This document shows positions 26,188-34,496 of a DNA stretch of 64,000 nt, in pieces. Origin of the DNA: Lactococcus ileimucosae (GTDB taxonomy: Bacteria > Bacillota > Bacilli > Lactobacillales > Streptococcaceae); NCBI RefSeq assembly GCF_943193185.1, contig NZ_CALPDE010000001.1, forward strand, positions 62,001 to 126,000, read 5' to 3'. Made by a program: the position numbers and the translations under genes. Positions within the stretch are counted from its first letter, which is position 1. Each line of letters starts with the position of its first letter. The notes below the pieces were generated by a model. It was not told the DNA's origin. It made no database searches and saw only the letters and a program-made list of their open reading frames with translations.

Positions 26188-27732
26188 TTAGCTTCCTGGA
26201 ACTTTGATTACTTGGTTGGCCATGAGCAGGCTTAGGTCTTGCCCCTGATTCAACCGAACCAGCTCCTCAACGCTCGTGTGAAATTGGAGCGCAATGCTCT
26301 CCAAAGTATCACCAGCTTGAATGGTGTATTCTGTCAAGGCGGTTTCGCTTTCCCCGGAAGCTTGATTTTCTGGCACTTGGATAACCTGTCCCACCATCAA
26401 AACACTCAAATCCTGCGCATGGTTCAAACGTATCAACTCCTCCACACTGGTGTGAAATCGGAGCGCGATAGCATCTAATGTATCACCAGCTTGGATACTG
26501 TACTCCACCAACCTAGGTGTACTTTCTTCTGGTTTTTCTTCCTCATTTTGAGAGCTTTCATTTTGCTCTGGCTTTTTATCTGCTTCCTCTTGAACGGCTT
26601 CTCCCTGAGGCTTATCTTCTTTGGGAGGTTCAGCCGGCAGATTTCCTTGTTCTCTCTGACGTTCCAAAAAACTCTGCTTAGGCTGAAACAAATGGTTGCC
26701 AAAGAAACCAATGGGATTCTTTAATGAAGTCATTAAAGTTGCCTTAGAGGTGTTGACTAAAACAAGCCAAATAAATAGAAAACCAAAAAAGAACAGTAAA
26801 ACCTTGGTGGGTAAACTAGACTTCTTCTTCATCGCTTTTGAGGTGAATTTTTTAAGATTATTTTTCCCTTTTCTGGTCTCTCTCGTTTCTGAACGCCTGA
26901 GTTCTTTTTTATACTCTTCCATGGAATAAGCCAGCTGTTCTTGGCGAACTTTTGTTTTATAGTCTTCCTGCTGCTGGCGGTCTAGACCGTTGAACCAATG
27001 AATAAAGGCTTCATACTTGGGTAAAACTTCATCAACTGGTCCGTATTCTTTAACTGCCCCGTAATGAAGCCATAACACCTTATCCGACCAAGAACGCACC
27101 GTCGAGATGGAGTGGGAAACGAGCAAAATCGTTTTCCCTTTTTCGCGGAATTCAAACATTTTTTTCTGTGATTTCCCAACAAATGTTTGATCCCCTGTGG
27201 CTAATCCTTCGTCAATAACCATAATGTCTGGGTCTTGATGCACCATGACAGAAAAGCCTAACTTGGCACGCATACCGGAGGAATAGGTCTTGACGCGTTG
27301 ATCAATAAACTCTTTGAGTTCCGAGAAAGCAATGATATCCTCCATTTTTTCCTCAATTTCACGCTTGGACATTCCTGACATCAGCCCTTTTAGGCGAATA
27401 TTTTCACGACCAGTCAAATTTCCATTGAGACCTGAGGAGGCAGAGATGATTGAGACATCGCCATTAATTTCAACTTGACCTGTCGTTGGTGAAATTTGAC
27501 CCGAAATAATGTTAGAAAGTGTTGATTTCCCCGAACCATTGAGCCCCACAATACCAATGGTTTCACCATCATAAAGCTCAAAAGATACATTACGTAAAGC
27601 CCAAAAATCTTGTTTATTAGTCGGAAAAAAAGCTTTTTTAATGCGAGATTCTCCACTTTTAGTGCTGATCAAATCAAAGCGTTTCGTAACATAACTCGCT
27701 TTAATTTTTATCTTTTTGTCATTTTTCGTAAT
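26188..27732 (-). CDS. tagH: TagH-like ABC ATPase fused to a membrane segment and two LysM domains
   Basis: A 515-residue protein if translation starts at ATT 27732. It has Walker A GLNGSGKST, signature YSSGMRAKLG, Walker B IMVIDEG, and H-loop VSHSIS. A transmembrane helix follows at about 315-335. An extracellular Pro/Glu-rich linker leads to two LysM repeats (YSIQAGDTLDAIALRFHTS and its near copy). Bacillus TagH also has an ATPase-TM-extracellular layout. The N-terminal strand found in homologues (IKIKASYVTKRFDL) is encoded upstream of the first ordinary start codon (TTG 27672). The only start with a ribosome binding site is ATT (AAAAGGAG, spacing 5). LysM domains probably bind peptidoglycan. 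Confidence 0.8.
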   Translation of the reverse strand: MTKNDKKIKIKASYVTKRFDLISTKSGESRIKKAFFPTNKQDFWALRNVSFELYDGETIGIVGLNGSGKSTLSNIISGQISPTTGQVEINGDVSIISASSGLNGNLTGRENIRLKGLMSGMSKREIEEKMEDIIAFSELKEFIDQRVKTYSSGMRAKLGFSVMVHQDPDIMVIDEGLATGDQTFVGKSQKKMFEFREKGKTILLVSHSISTVRSWSDKVLWLHYGAVKEYGPVDEVLPKYEAFIHWFNGLDRQQQEDYKTKVRQEQLAYSMEEYKKELRRSETRETRKGKNNLKKFTSKAMKKKSSLPTKVLLFFFGFLFIWLVLVNTSKATLMTSLKNPIGFFGNHLFQPKQSFLERQREQGNLPAEPPKEDKPQGEAVQEEADKKPEQNESSQNEEEKPEESTPRLVEYSIQAGDTLDAIALRFHTSVEELIRLNHAQDLSVLMVGQVIQVPENQASGESETALTEYTIQAGDTLESIALQFHTSVEELVRLNQGQDLSLLMANQVIKVPGS

Positions 27733-27745
27733 TATAGCTCCTTTT

Positions 27746-27773
27746 ATTATACATTTTTGTTTCTTTATGTCAA
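27746..27773 (-). promoter_or_regulatory. Promoter of the main polysaccharide operon
   Basis: Consensus TTGACA (27773-27768) and TATAAT (27751-27746) with 16 bp spacing. The -10 box directly abuts the AAAAGGAG ribosome binding site (27745-27738). Transcription would start at or inside that site, leaving almost no leader. Confidence 0.7.
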
Positions 27774-27879
27774 ATTATTATCTACTGTTTCTGGGTAACT
27801 TCATTTGATTAAGTGTGTATCATACTTAAATTCAAGATAAAAAACATTCATATTAAGTGCGTAAATAATAAGCTAAAAA

Positions 27880-27903
27880 AAGAACCTGTCTTCACCGGTT
27901 CTT
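27880..27903 (-). terminator. Intrinsic terminator of a small minus-strand transcript
   Basis: AAGAACC-loop-GGTTCTT is followed on the minus strand by a run of T's. No annotated gene ends here. The region upstream (27904-28130) holds only tiny ORFs, for example a 26-codon frame ending at 27984, so a small RNA or peptide gene may end at this site. Confidence 0.6.
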
Positions 27904-28065
27904 GCTAAATTTTAATCCATTTTCCTTTTAAGACGACTGATGTCTGAGAGCTTTTTTCCTCTGAAAAACTGTTCTCTTAACGTTTAAAACCTCCTGCTCC
28001 TCTTGCGCTGTAACAGAACTGATACGTCTTGAAATTCCTTTGTGTATTTATGTTGGTATATCATT

Positions 28066-28093
28066 TTGTCTTTTTCAGTTTTTTTAATATAAT
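28066..28093 (+). promoter_or_regulatory. Promoter of the 28144 gene
   Basis: TTGTCT (28066-28071) and TATAAT (28088-28093) with 16 bp spacing, about 45 bp upstream of the ribosome binding site of the small gene at 28144. Confidence 0.55.
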
Positions 28094-28143
28094 ACCAGTA
28101 ACATAACATCTTTCTAAAAATATTTAAAAGATTGGAGAACCAA

Positions 28144-28473
28144 ATGGAAAAAGTAAGGAGTTTCAAATTAAAAAACAACGGTGCGTTTGTGGTGAGAATC
28201 CACGTCTTAAAACTGATTAATGAGACGTGGCAAAATATTACCCCCTCATCAGGTTACCGTGACATTACCCTAGGCGCAGAACGTACAGTAGACCTACAAA
28301 GCATTCCTAAACTAGCGCCTGGAGAAAAGGTTAAGCTTAAGGCAGAAGTTGTCTTGGGAAAGAACAGAGCAGCTCCTGAAGAGTTTATTTACGACCCTTC
28401 AGGTCCAACTGTAGTTTATGAGATTATGGGCACAACGCTAAACCCCAAACTCAGACTGTCACGAAGAATCTAA
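28144..28473 (+). CDS. Small beta-rich protein of unknown function
   Basis: A 109-residue protein without a signal peptide or membrane segment. The start SFKLKNNGAFVVRIHVLKL and the ending YEIMGTTLNPKLRLS, with alternating hydrophobic residues, suggest a small beta-sandwich. ATG 28144 is preferred because GGAG lies 7 nt upstream, whereas TTG 28132 has none. It has its own promoter and stands alone between the polysaccharide operon and rnr. I do not recognise the family. Confidence 0.65.
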   Translation: MEKVRSFKLKNNGAFVVRIHVLKLINETWQNITPSSGYRDITLGAERTVDLQSIPKLAPGEKVKLKAEVVLGKNRAAPEEFIYDPSGPTVVYEIMGTTLNPKLRLSRRI

Positions 28474-28663
28474 GTTTTCTAATGAACAAATTATAAATGT
28501 TTGATCGAGCGAATCGCTCTGCATAACTAAAAAGGCAAAAGCATTATTGAAGCCAAAAAAACAGATTCCAACTTTAATACTAAACACGGTCTTACTCTTG
28601 ACAGAACTTCAAAAGCCCTCAGCAAAAAGTCGCAATGTTACTGTTTTAACCCAAACAGTAAAA

Positions 28664-28693
28664 AAAAATGCTTAACCACGGTTGAGCATTTTT
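28664..28693. terminator. Terminator after rnr
   Basis: AAATGCT-TAACC / GGTTGAGCATTT hairpin with an A-run on one side and a T-run on the other. On the minus strand it terminates rnr; it could also stop transcription from the small plus-strand gene. Confidence 0.75.
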
Positions 28694-28749
28694 CTATTTC
28701 CAATCCTTTTCTTATCACGGCACCATACAATTCCTTACAGGTTGAGGTC

Positions 28750-31122
28750 TCAATATTTTTTTGACTTCTTCTTGCCTCTATTGCCAAATTTTCCTTTAGC
28801 AGCGGCAGTGTAAAATGGCTTTTTCTTTTTTGACTTTCTTCTCTGTTTTTTTCTTTGAGTGCTTTCAGAGTGATTGTTTCCATCTCTTGAAGTTTTACGC
28901 GCCTCTTTTTTATCAGACGGTCTGCGGCGTGAGCCTTTTTCTTTTTTAGACTTCAAATTTCTTTCAACAAGGTCAAGCTCACTCTTGACATACTCAAAAT
29001 CAATATCACCCGTCACCTTATCCGCTTTAGTGACTCGAATTTTAATCGGTTGACCGATACGGAAAACAAGCCCTGTTCTTTCACCAACAAGCGCCATCAT
29101 ACGTTCATGGAAGCTCATATACTCACCTTTGATGGTGGAAATATGAACCAAACCTTCGATGGTATTTTCAAGCTCAATAAACATTCCGAAGCGAGTCACG
29201 CTGGCAATAACACCTTCAAACTCTTCGCCCACATGTTTTTCCATGAATTCGGCTTTCTTCATCTTTTCGACTTCACGTTCAGCATCAACGGCGCGGCGCT
29301 CACGGTTACTTGATTGTTGGGCAATTTCCGGTATTTTTTCCGCCCAATATTCGATAGCCTTTGGACTTGGTTGGGTCAGCTCACGAATCAGGCGATGGAC
29401 AATCAAGTCAGGATAGCGCCGAATTGGGCTGGTAAAGTGCGTATAGTTTTCTGCTGCCAAGCCAAAGTGCCCATAGTTGTCTTCCGAATAGCGTGCTTGT
29501 TGCATGGAGCGCAGGAGCATTGTTGAGAGGACCATTTCTCCTGGTTGACCTTTTACTTTTTTCAAGAAATCTTGCAGAGCTTTTTGGCTAACTTCTGTTG
29601 ATGTCCCTTTGACTTGCAAGCCAAAGGTTGCGGCAAAGTCAATAAAGCGTATCATTTTTTCTTCCTTAGGATGTTCGTGAATCCGATAAATCCCTGGCAA
29701 ATGACGCGCTTCAAAGCTGCTTGCAACTGTTTCGTTAGCAATCAGCATGAAGGACTCAATCATGCGTTCTGCTGTTCCACGACTCCGCTTGCGAATCTCG
29801 ATAGGCAAGCCATTTTCGTCAACGATAATGCGTGCTTCCGTGGTTTCAAAATCAATGGCTCCACGACGATGACGCATCACTGCTAAAGCTTCATGGAGTT
29901 CAGCCATGACTGCCACAGATTCTTTAATGGCAGCGTATTTTTCCAAGGCTTCCTCGTCACCAGCAAGCATCAAGTTGACAGCATCATAGGTCATACGTTC
30001 AGTCGTTTTGATTATTGAAGGTCCTATTTGTGAGTGAAGGACTTTTCCTTCTGGCGTAATCTCCATCACACAAGACTGGGTCAAGCGATTAACGCGTGGG
30101 TTGAGTGAACAGATTCCGTTTGAGAGGCGTTCTGGCAGCATTGGCACAACACGATCGGCCACATATACTGACGTTCCACGTTCAAAAGCTTCACGGTCCA
30201 AGGGCGAATTTTCAGTGACATAGTGTGACACATCGGCGATGTGAACGCCCAACTCATAGTTCCCATTATCCAAGCGTTTGATATGCACCGCATCGTCTAA
30301 GTCCTTAGCATCTGCACCATCGATGGTAAATGTGATTTCGTTACGATAGTCCACACGCCCCATGATATCTTTCTCATCTACTTCTTCTGGAACAGCGTTC
30401 GCTTGTGCCAAAACATCTTCTGGAAATTCAGAACGAATGCCAAGTGAAGCTAAAACTTCAAGAACATCAATGCCTTTATCTCCCGCTTGACCGACAATTT
30501 CGACAGCTAAGCCTTGCATACTTTTTGGATTTTTCTTATCCGGATAAGCTGTGATCGCAACACGGACCACCGCTTTATCTTCTGGAACCAAACCTTTATC
30601 CGTCAGAAAGATAGGATAAGGTAGTTTTTTATCGCGTGATTTCACATAACCGATACGCCCAAACTCTTGACACTCTTTTTCGTCAAATTTGACAAAAGTT
30701 CCGACAAGTTCAGTGACCGAGCGTTTCAAAACTTCTGTAACAACACCCTCAGCACTTGTACCTTTTAAAGGGTTGGAATTACTTTTCAGTTCAACTTTTA
30801 CTTCATCCCCTTCAAGAGCAAAAGCTGTTCTTCCCTTAGGGATAAAAATTTCAGCTTCCTCTGAATCGATAGTCACGAAGCCAAAACCATTTGCATTTGC
30901 CCGAAAGCTTCCGACAAGTTCAGCCTTCACTTTAGCGAGTCTAACTTTGCCATTTTTCGTAAATTCCAGTAATCTTTCACTTTCTAAGGCAGCTAAAGTC
31001 TTAACAAACCGTTTAAAATCTGAAGCCTTCGTAAGCCCTAACTTAACGGCCAATTCTTCAACAGTGTACCCTCTCTTTGGATGCTTTTTCAGCTCATCTA
31101 AAATAACTTCTTTTATTTTCAT
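28750..31122 (-). CDS. rnr: Ribonuclease R
   Basis: A 790-residue 3'-5' exoribonuclease that degrades structured RNA and, with tmRNA, stalled messages. An N-terminal winged-helix region (about 1-65) precedes cold-shock domains (about 70-215). The RNB catalytic domain follows, with the acidic active site GADAKDLDDAVHI near residue 262 and the region RYPDLIVHRLIR. An S1 domain (about 625-705) is followed by a very basic Lys/Arg tail. ATG 31122 has GGAG 4 nt upstream; the longer frame to 31176 lacks one. A structured leader (31190-31330) lies upstream. Confidence 0.95.
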   Translation of the reverse strand: MKIKEVILDELKKHPKRGYTVEELAVKLGLTKASDFKRFVKTLAALESERLLEFTKNGKVRLAKVKAELVGSFRANANGFGFVTIDSEEAEIFIPKGRTAFALEGDEVKVELKSNSNPLKGTSAEGVVTEVLKRSVTELVGTFVKFDEKECQEFGRIGYVKSRDKKLPYPIFLTDKGLVPEDKAVVRVAITAYPDKKNPKSMQGLAVEIVGQAGDKGIDVLEVLASLGIRSEFPEDVLAQANAVPEEVDEKDIMGRVDYRNEITFTIDGADAKDLDDAVHIKRLDNGNYELGVHIADVSHYVTENSPLDREAFERGTSVYVADRVVPMLPERLSNGICSLNPRVNRLTQSCVMEITPEGKVLHSQIGPSIIKTTERMTYDAVNLMLAGDEEALEKYAAIKESVAVMAELHEALAVMRHRRGAIDFETTEARIIVDENGLPIEIRKRSRGTAERMIESFMLIANETVASSFEARHLPGIYRIHEHPKEEKMIRFIDFAATFGLQVKGTSTEVSQKALQDFLKKVKGQPGEMVLSTMLLRSMQQARYSEDNYGHFGLAAENYTHFTSPIRRYPDLIVHRLIRELTQPSPKAIEYWAEKIPEIAQQSSNRERRAVDAEREVEKMKKAEFMEKHVGEEFEGVIASVTRFGMFIELENTIEGLVHISTIKGEYMSFHERMMALVGERTGLVFRIGQPIKIRVTKADKVTGDIDFEYVKSELDLVERNLKSKKEKGSRRRPSDKKEARKTSRDGNNHSESTQRKKQRRKSKKKKPFYTAAAKGKFGNRGKKKSKKY

Positions 31123-31189
31123 AGTTCTCCAATATCTCTTTTTCAGTGCTCTTTTGTGGTTCTTTTCAACACTCATTATTATTTTAAAA

Positions 31190-31330
31190 ATTAAAATGCG
31201 GACTGTAAGCAGCCCGCTCTACTTTTTAGTTCGATAAACGATAAACGCTCTACTGATTTATCTGCGCTCGTTTATACAATAAGGGCAATAATCCTAAACA
31301 GCCCCATCTTTTTCATCGTCCGCATGGAAT
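31190..31330 (-). ncRNA. Candidate structured RNA or leader upstream of rnr
   Basis: An 8-bp helix (ATGCGGAC at 31325-31318 pairing with GTCCGCAT at 31203-31196, read on the minus strand) encloses about 115 nt. That interior can fold into three further hairpins: GGGGC/GCCCT, ATAAACG/CGTTTAT with GCGC/GCGT, and GTAGAGC/GCTTAC. The 3' strand runs into TTTTAATTTTT, like a terminator. A promoter (31337-31364) ends 7 nt before the predicted 5' end. The closing helix and ends suggest either a free small RNA of about 145 nt or a regulatory leader of rnr. I do not recognise it as a named RNA family. Confidence 0.5.
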
Positions 31331-31336
31331 AATGAT

Positions 31337-31364
31337 ATTATAACATATTTGATATTTTAGTGAA
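31337..31364 (-). promoter_or_regulatory. Promoter of the structured RNA/rnr
   Basis: TATAAT (31342-31337) with TTCACT (31364-31359) 16 bp upstream, placed directly after the NUDIX gene's stop codon. Confidence 0.5.
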
Positions 31365-31370
31365 CTACCT

Positions 31371-32000
31371 TTACTGAACGTGATCAAATTTTGCACCTGC
31401 TGTAGGATGCTCATGAAATTCAAAGGCATCCAGAAGGTCATCACGTGTGTTTCGATCTTCCGAGATATTCTGTAAGTTTACAACTTCTTCCCGTGAGAAA
31501 AAGCGTGCCTCCGAAGTTTCTAAGCCCGGCTGCACTTCAAAAGTTTTCGCCTCACAATAAAAGAAAAGTTTGTAGACATAATTCAAGCTTTTAGGATAAG
31601 GATGTTTGGCCTTATCAACAAGCTTAAACAGCTGCAAGGGCAGCACCTCAAGACCACTTTCTTCTCTTACTTCTTTTTGAGCGATTTCTGCTGGTGAATA
31701 ACCAACATCTGCCCAACCGCCAGGTAAAGACCAGCGTCCTTCTGCTTTTTCTTTCACAAGTAAGAGACGATTATCTTCAAAGACAACAGCTCTTACATCC
31801 ACTTTTGGTGTGACGTAACCTAAGTCTTCATTAAAAAAGGCTTCTAGTTCATCTTCTGAATAAGAGGTCAGGTTTTGCGAGAGTTCAAGGAGAATTTCTT
31901 TCATTTCTTCCAATCTTTCTCGGTCGTAAACATCTTTAGTATAGTGCAAAGATGTGTTTACAAGAGCTTTGAGCTTTGCTAGAGCTTGAGTTGTATCCAT
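31371..32000 (-). CDS. NUDIX hydrolase with N-terminal helical domain
   Basis: A 209-residue protein. Residues 1-65 form an N-terminal helical domain typical of one Firmicute NUDIX subgroup, followed by a NUDIX domain. The Nudix box begins GWADVGYSPAEIAQKEVREESGLEV (about 93-117), with the REESG core intact. Relatives hydrolyse nucleoside-diphosphate derivatives such as ADP-ribose or NADH. A ribosome binding site (GGAGGA) precedes the ATG. The substrate is unknown. Confidence 0.85.
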   Translation of the reverse strand: MDTTQALAKLKALVNTSLHYTKDVYDRERLEEMKEILLELSQNLTSYSEDELEAFFNEDLGYVTPKVDVRAVVFEDNRLLLVKEKAEGRWSLPGGWADVGYSPAEIAQKEVREESGLEVLPLQLFKLVDKAKHPYPKSLNYVYKLFFYCEAKTFEVQPGLETSEARFFSREEVVNLQNISEDRNTRDDLLDAFEFHEHPTAGAKFDHVQ

Positions 32001-32398
32001 CGCTAATCCTCCTCCCTCATTTTATCACACATGCTGAATCATGCAAAAATTCTACTATTAGTAATGTTCGAAACTTGGTGCTCTTGCCTATATAATGGGA
32101 AGCGCAAGATATACAAGAAAACTGCGAATAGGCGGTCCTCATGCTGGCATTAAAAAAATCTTCAGTTTTGACGAATAAAAGACATGCGCGAGTCACGCTA
32201 AAAGAGCAAGGATAACCTTTTATGAAGGAAATTGGCGTTGACCGCTTTATGCGTGGACAGATTGGTATGAGTATTTTTAAACGTCTATGTAATTAGATAA
32301 CTTTTGGAATTTGGTCGCTCACAGACTGAATTCTCTCTCCTGAAAGTATACAGCACACATGGTGACACTGACTGACACTATTAGCTTTATCGGCGGGA
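32001..32398. other. Intergenic region without a recognisable gene
   Basis: About 400 bp with no convincing gene. The plus strand contains scattered short frames, such as a 24-codon one starting at 32221, with no homologous feel and no promoter or terminator I would defend. It may be the decayed remains of a gene. Confidence 0.4.
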
Positions 32399-32599
32399 TT
32401 ACTTAAAACGTTCACCACGTTTGCGCCTTATTACTCGGATGACTACACCCGACAGTCCACAGAATAAAGCACCAACCGTAGCTATAGCTCCCAGACCTTC
32501 TAAAAACAGTTTGTGAGAGTACGTTCCGTAACTAAATAAAACAAGACTAACGCCTATTATGACAAGCCATATCTGACTTACTCTAATGTGATTGTCCAT
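32399..32599 (-). CDS. Small two-helix membrane protein
   Basis: A 66-residue protein with two hydrophobic helices (about 9-24 and 34-56) and a basic C-terminal tail (RVIRRKRGERFK). GGGGAGC precedes the ATG. I recognise no family. It stands alone, about 150 bp downstream of the YjeM-like permease on the same strand. It is probably real, given the membrane topology and ribosome binding site. Confidence 0.55.
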   Translation of the reverse strand: MDNHIRVSQIWLVIIGVSLVLFSYGTYSHKLFLEGLGAIATVGALFCGLSGVVIRVIRRKRGERFK

Positions 32600-32751
32600 G
32601 ATATTCTGCTCCCCAAATCTTTTCTAGGCTATCATTATAGCATATCTTTCCTCTCATTTTTCCAAAATTGCTCTATAGGAAATTGGATTTCCAGGTCAAT
32701 GTTAGGTTTTTCCTAAAAAAGACAACTGTTCTCGCTACGGAGTAGTTTAAG

Positions 32752-34275
32752 CTACACCTTCTTGCCTTTATAGTTTTTAATCAGCCACCACCCTAAAACA
32801 CTAAAGACCAATGGTCTAGCAATCATTGAAATAATATCCGAATAAACACTGCTCAGAGAGGTATCCGAAGAAGTTTGGAAATAGTTTATTACCGGTTCAA
32901 TAATTGTGAAAAAGTCTGCCATAATAATCATCAAAGCCGCAAGCCACGAGATACCAATGGCAAACTGTTCGTTTTTCATAATGGTAAATGGCTTCGCAAT
33001 GGCACGATTTTTCTTAAATTTGATATAAGCAAAAACAATAAATACATAAGGAAGGCTTGATGCTATATTGCTCATATTGGTGATAACCAAGAAGAATTTA
33101 TCCGCGGCTCCTTTGTTTATAAGTGAAATAGACATGTTGAGCAAAATCATGAGTGCCACAATGATAAATTGTGCCTTCATGGCATTTTTAGGTACACCGT
33201 CCTCGATTTTCCCAAGTTTACCCGGCCACATCTTTTCAGGTGTCCCCTCCATCAGTTGTTTAAGTGGAGAATAAATAAGTGTAAAGAGGGCGCCTGTCAG
33301 AGAGAGAAACATGGAAAGACCCACATAACGGGCAAAAACCGTTCCCCATGTATGCACTGCGCCAGACGACAGCTGGAAGACTTCTGCCAGCTTTTCTCCT
33401 AATTCCTGCATCATAAAGTAGGTTATATTCCCTTGGTTCACTGAGCCATCCATAATACCTGGAATCCAGTCCTTATCAAAATTAATGAAAAAGCCTGTAC
33501 AAAGTATCATGAAAGAATAACCAATACCGATAATGGCAGCTGAAAGTAGGATACCTTTAGGAAAGTTCTTTTTCGGCTCTACAGTCTCATCGACCAGTCC
33601 GCCCACTGATTCTACCCCAGCGTAAGCAAAGATTGCATAAACTAAAAAGGCAATAAAAGTGACAAAGCTTGCAGGTTGTAACGTTGGATTAGGGGTGGAC
33701 ACTAAGGACTCCAGTGTCAGGGGAGTAGCTGGATGAAAACCACTTTTCGCTAAAATAATAAAGGCACCAATGATGAGGATAAAGTTAAGTGAAACAACAG
33801 CAATTCCTCCAATCGAGGCTACTTTTTTTATCGTTTCAAGCCCTTTAAGGGAAACAAAGGTTACAAGGAACATGATGAGTATGGCCAAAAGGGACACGAT
33901 AACTGTGCTGGGCAGAACCGTTGTCCCAAAAATCATATTAGAAATAGGGACCAGTATACGATTTCCCACAGAAACAAACCAAATGACCCAGGACATATAC
34001 CACATTAATGTGCCAATCATAGCAAAGGATGGACCCACTGATTTTTCCATCCAGGTATAAATTCCCCCTTTTTCAGCTTTGAAAGCTGAACCAAATTCGG
34101 TGACCATCAGAGAAAAAGGGATGAAAAAAACCAAAGCACTTATGATATACCATATAATCGATCCATATCCCATTTGAAAAAAGGCAAGTGGGACATTACC
34201 AAAACCATAAACGGAGGTAAAAATCATCAGAGCTAAAGAAATTGCAGTTAATTTATTTTTAGGATGTTGCGACAT
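32752..34275 (-). CDS. YjeM-like APC amino-acid permease
   Basis: A 507-residue permease with about 12 membrane helices. The N-terminal region TAISLALMIFTSVYGFGNVPLAFFQMGYG matches the YjeM/GadC branch of the APC superfamily, as does the loop EKGGIYTWMEKSVGP (about 68-82). Members exchange or import amino acids; the substrate of YjeM is not established. It is monocistronic with an AAAGAGAGA site before the ATG. No decarboxylase gene sits beside it, so an acid-resistance antiporter role is not supported by context. Confidence 0.82.
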   Translation of the reverse strand: MSQHPKNKLTAISLALMIFTSVYGFGNVPLAFFQMGYGSIIWYIISALVFFIPFSLMVTEFGSAFKAEKGGIYTWMEKSVGPSFAMIGTLMWYMSWVIWFVSVGNRILVPISNMIFGTTVLPSTVIVSLLAILIMFLVTFVSLKGLETIKKVASIGGIAVVSLNFILIIGAFIILAKSGFHPATPLTLESLVSTPNPTLQPASFVTFIAFLVYAIFAYAGVESVGGLVDETVEPKKNFPKGILLSAAIIGIGYSFMILCTGFFINFDKDWIPGIMDGSVNQGNITYFMMQELGEKLAEVFQLSSGAVHTWGTVFARYVGLSMFLSLTGALFTLIYSPLKQLMEGTPEKMWPGKLGKIEDGVPKNAMKAQFIIVALMILLNMSISLINKGAADKFFLVITNMSNIASSLPYVFIVFAYIKFKKNRAIAKPFTIMKNEQFAIGISWLAALMIIMADFFTIIEPVINYFQTSSDTSLSSVYSDIISMIARPLVFSVLGWWLIKNYKGKKV

Positions 34276-34435
34276 TATCTTTCTCTCTTTTTATTTTAAT
34301 TTATCATTTATTATACAACTCATTGCATAAATATGCAACATTTTATCCTCTAAAATGCCCAAATATGAATTAAAGTAAATTTAAAGTTTAAAAAGTTGAG
34401 CACTGTTCTTTGGATGATATGTTTTCATTTATTGC

Positions 34436-34464
34436 TTGACTTTATTGAATTATTTTCTTAAAAT
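34436..34464 (+). promoter_or_regulatory. Promoter of the 34497 lipoprotein
   Basis: TTGACT (34436-34441) and TAAAAT (34459-34464) with 17 bp spacing, just upstream of the lipoprotein gene. Confidence 0.6.
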
Positions 34465-34496
34465 TAGCTTAAACTTAAATTGGGAGACAGTATAGT

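Noticed and set aside
27720-27732. ATG at 27722 as the real tagH start with a frameshift
   Set aside because: The ATG frame hits a stop after four codons and lies 15 nt from the ribosome binding site. It needs a one-base change in the A-tract. ATT with 5-nt spacing fits the given sequence better, but the error remains possible.
32101-32300. Possible mobile-element remnant
   Set aside because: Short fragments look like broken coding sequence but show no inverted repeats, target duplication or recognisable transposase motif.
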